Under the pieces are notes generated by a model. The model saw nothing but the letters and a program-made list of their open reading frames with translations. It was not told the DNA's origin and searched no databases. The translations under genes were made by a program, and so were the position numbers. A stretch of DNA of 64,000 nucleotides from the NCBI GenBank assembly GCA_024641335.1, contig JAHEDG010000012.1, forward strand, positions 1 to 64,000, in the 5' to 3' direction. This DNA is from Candidatus Zixiibacteriota bacterium. Lineage in GTDB: Bacteria; Zixibacteria; MSB-5A5; UBA10806. Positions 63,053 to 64,000 of this stretch are shown here, one piece after another (the stretch's first letter is position 1; each line of letters opens with the position of its first letter).

Positions 63053-64000
63053 AGCAGTTTTTCCAGTCGGCCGGAAAGATCGGACGCTTCATTAAGCAGC
63101 TGATCCGCGTGATTTTCGTCGTTGAAGAACGGGGCGAATCGGGCGGTCTGACATTTTTCCAGAAAAGCTATGAGATCCAGTCGAACAGTCTGATCGATTC
63201 TTTCATCCGATCTTATATCATCCAGGGTCAGGGCGGATTTGCCCAGATTCAGACGATCGGCAATAAACCCGACTATAAAATCATAAATCTCCGCGTAAAA
63301 TCCGGGATAATCGCCGGTTTTTTTCCTGCGGGCGGCCGATTTGAATATCCGTTTGGATCTTCTCCCCGCCCCGAACCGTCTGGCATAAGCCCGGTCACCC
63401 ATGAGTTTGATATAATGTTTTCGGAAGAGCACGGATCCGGCGATTCCGAAGACGGGAGTTATCTGCAGAATCCAGAACCAGGGGCTTCCGAACAGATCGA
63501 AGTATTCTTCTTCGCCCGGAAATTCCGTAATTATATATCCGAATGATTTTTTTCCAGCGGCGATAATATTCTTCGGAGCGCCGCCAACGTCGGTCAAGCC
63601 CTCACCGGAGGCGATTATATTTATCGGCTCCGCGGCTATAGTCACGTAAGAATTTTTGCCCGGATCGAAATAGCTGTATTTAAGCGCCGGCACAGTAAAT
63701 TCTCCCGATGTAACCGGGATTATGGCTTGTTCGAAAACTATAGATCCGGAGACAACTCCGCCGCTGTTATTTACGGACTCCTGCCGACCGGATTCATAAA
63801 CGCGAAAATCAGGCAGATCCGGGATATCCACTGAAGGCAGCGATTTGATATTACCGGTTCCGTATAATGTTATCTTCATGGTAATGGGCTCGTCTACGCC
63901 CACAGAATCTTTATCGATGCCGATTTTAATATTATATCTGCCCACGGCTCCATTGAAGTAATCTGGTCTGCCTTTTTGCGGTAGAGCTCTCACATTCAAC
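63049..64000 (-). CDS. batD: BatD-like protein, N-terminus cut by window edge
   Basis: About 316 C-terminal residues, open to the right edge. BatD-type beta-sandwich repeats are visible: YNIKIGIDKDSVGVDEPITMKITLYGTGNIKSLPSVDIPDLPDFRVYES and VFEQAIIPVTSGEFTVPALKYSYFDPG. A single membrane helix (WFWILQITPVFGIAGSVLF) precedes a cytoplasmic tail with KSALTLDDIRSDERIDQTVRLDLIAFLEKCQTARFAP. Probably part of a batABCDE operon with an envelope chaperone-like role; the missing part is outside. Confidence 0.85.
   Translation of the reverse strand, partial: LNVRALPQKGRPDYFNGAVGRYNIKIGIDKDSVGVDEPITMKITLYGTGNIKSLPSVDIPDLPDFRVYESGRQESVNNSGGVVSGSIVFEQAIIPVTSGEFTVPALKYSYFDPGKNSYVTIAAEPINIIASGEGLTDVGGAPKNIIAAGKKSFGYIITEFPGEEEYFDLFGSPWFWILQITPVFGIAGSVLFRKHYIKLMGDRAYARRFGAGRRSKRIFKSAARRKKTGDYPGFYAEIYDFIVGFIADRLNLGKSALTLDDIRSDERIDQTVRLDLIAFLEKCQTARFAPFFNDENHADQLLNEASDLSGRLEKLL

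Noticed and set aside
1-64000. CRISPR arrays, insertion sequences, prophage and rRNA genes
   Set aside because: No regularly spaced repeats, transposase, integrase, phage structural genes or rRNA sequence were seen.

Overview
The window is 64 kb of one bacterial chromosome, of moderate GC content (just under half, by eye). Nearly all of it is a dense left-pointing (minus-strand) series of operons with 1-4 base gene overlaps. The mix of genes suggests a Gram-negative member of the FCB group or a related candidate phylum (Zixibacteria-like): a DUF5916 outer-membrane protein with a CBM9-like domain, a CARDB/MAM-like secreted protein, bacillithiol genes, BatD/BatE, and RND/TolC efflux. This placement is inference. 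No rRNA gene was seen to confirm it.

Layout, left to right. 1-1266: 3' part missing from a secreted multidomain protein. 1457-4071: glutamate dehydrogenase, membrane M50 protease and lipoprotein operon. 4178-8266: small membrane protein with a structured leader, then uvrC, MBL-fold hydrolase, PHP phosphatase, DNA-3-methyladenine glycosylase. 8630-12114: TPR protein, cysS, M42 peptidase. 12131-19807: yebC-ruvCAB-DUF2905-queA-ispD-ispF-dedA-ddl-HAD. 19899-25085: a 1,728-residue protein joining a Ser/Thr kinase, an NTPase, TPRs, GAF and a sigma-54 activator. 25267-32871: etfB, rnc and the fab cluster (yceD-rpmF-plsX-fabH-fabD-fabG-acpP-fabF). 33103-35121: a plus-strand island of asnS and a nuclease-like gene lying between two related palindromic repeats. 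35384-39610: polyferredoxin, beta-barrel protein, SPFH and NfeD proteins. 39705-45588: amidohydrolase, selB, selA, selD. 45721-49449: NCS2 permease and DUF5916 protein. 49653-49745: tRNA-Sec. 49814-53275: bshB1-bshA-bshC. 53278-58890: RND-MFP-TolC efflux operon. 58968-61154: peroxiredoxin-like protein, corA, nth. 61251-64000: flippase-like membrane protein, batE, batD (partial).

The most informative points are these. (1) The selenocysteine machinery is complete (selA, selB, selD, tRNA-Sec) and selD itself reads through an in-frame UGA, followed by a SECIS-like hairpin. (2) The kinase/NTPase/TPR/GAF/sigma-54-activator fusion has a perfect palindrome at its own promoter, plus an upstream half-site. 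(3) At least four genes (uvrC, yceD-like, nfeD-like, nth) have good TTGACW promoters placed so close to the start codon that the mRNA would be leaderless or nearly so. (4) A 73-nt three-way-junction inverted repeat sits in the transcribed leader of a 36-residue membrane protein. Most of the rest is ordinary housekeeping content.
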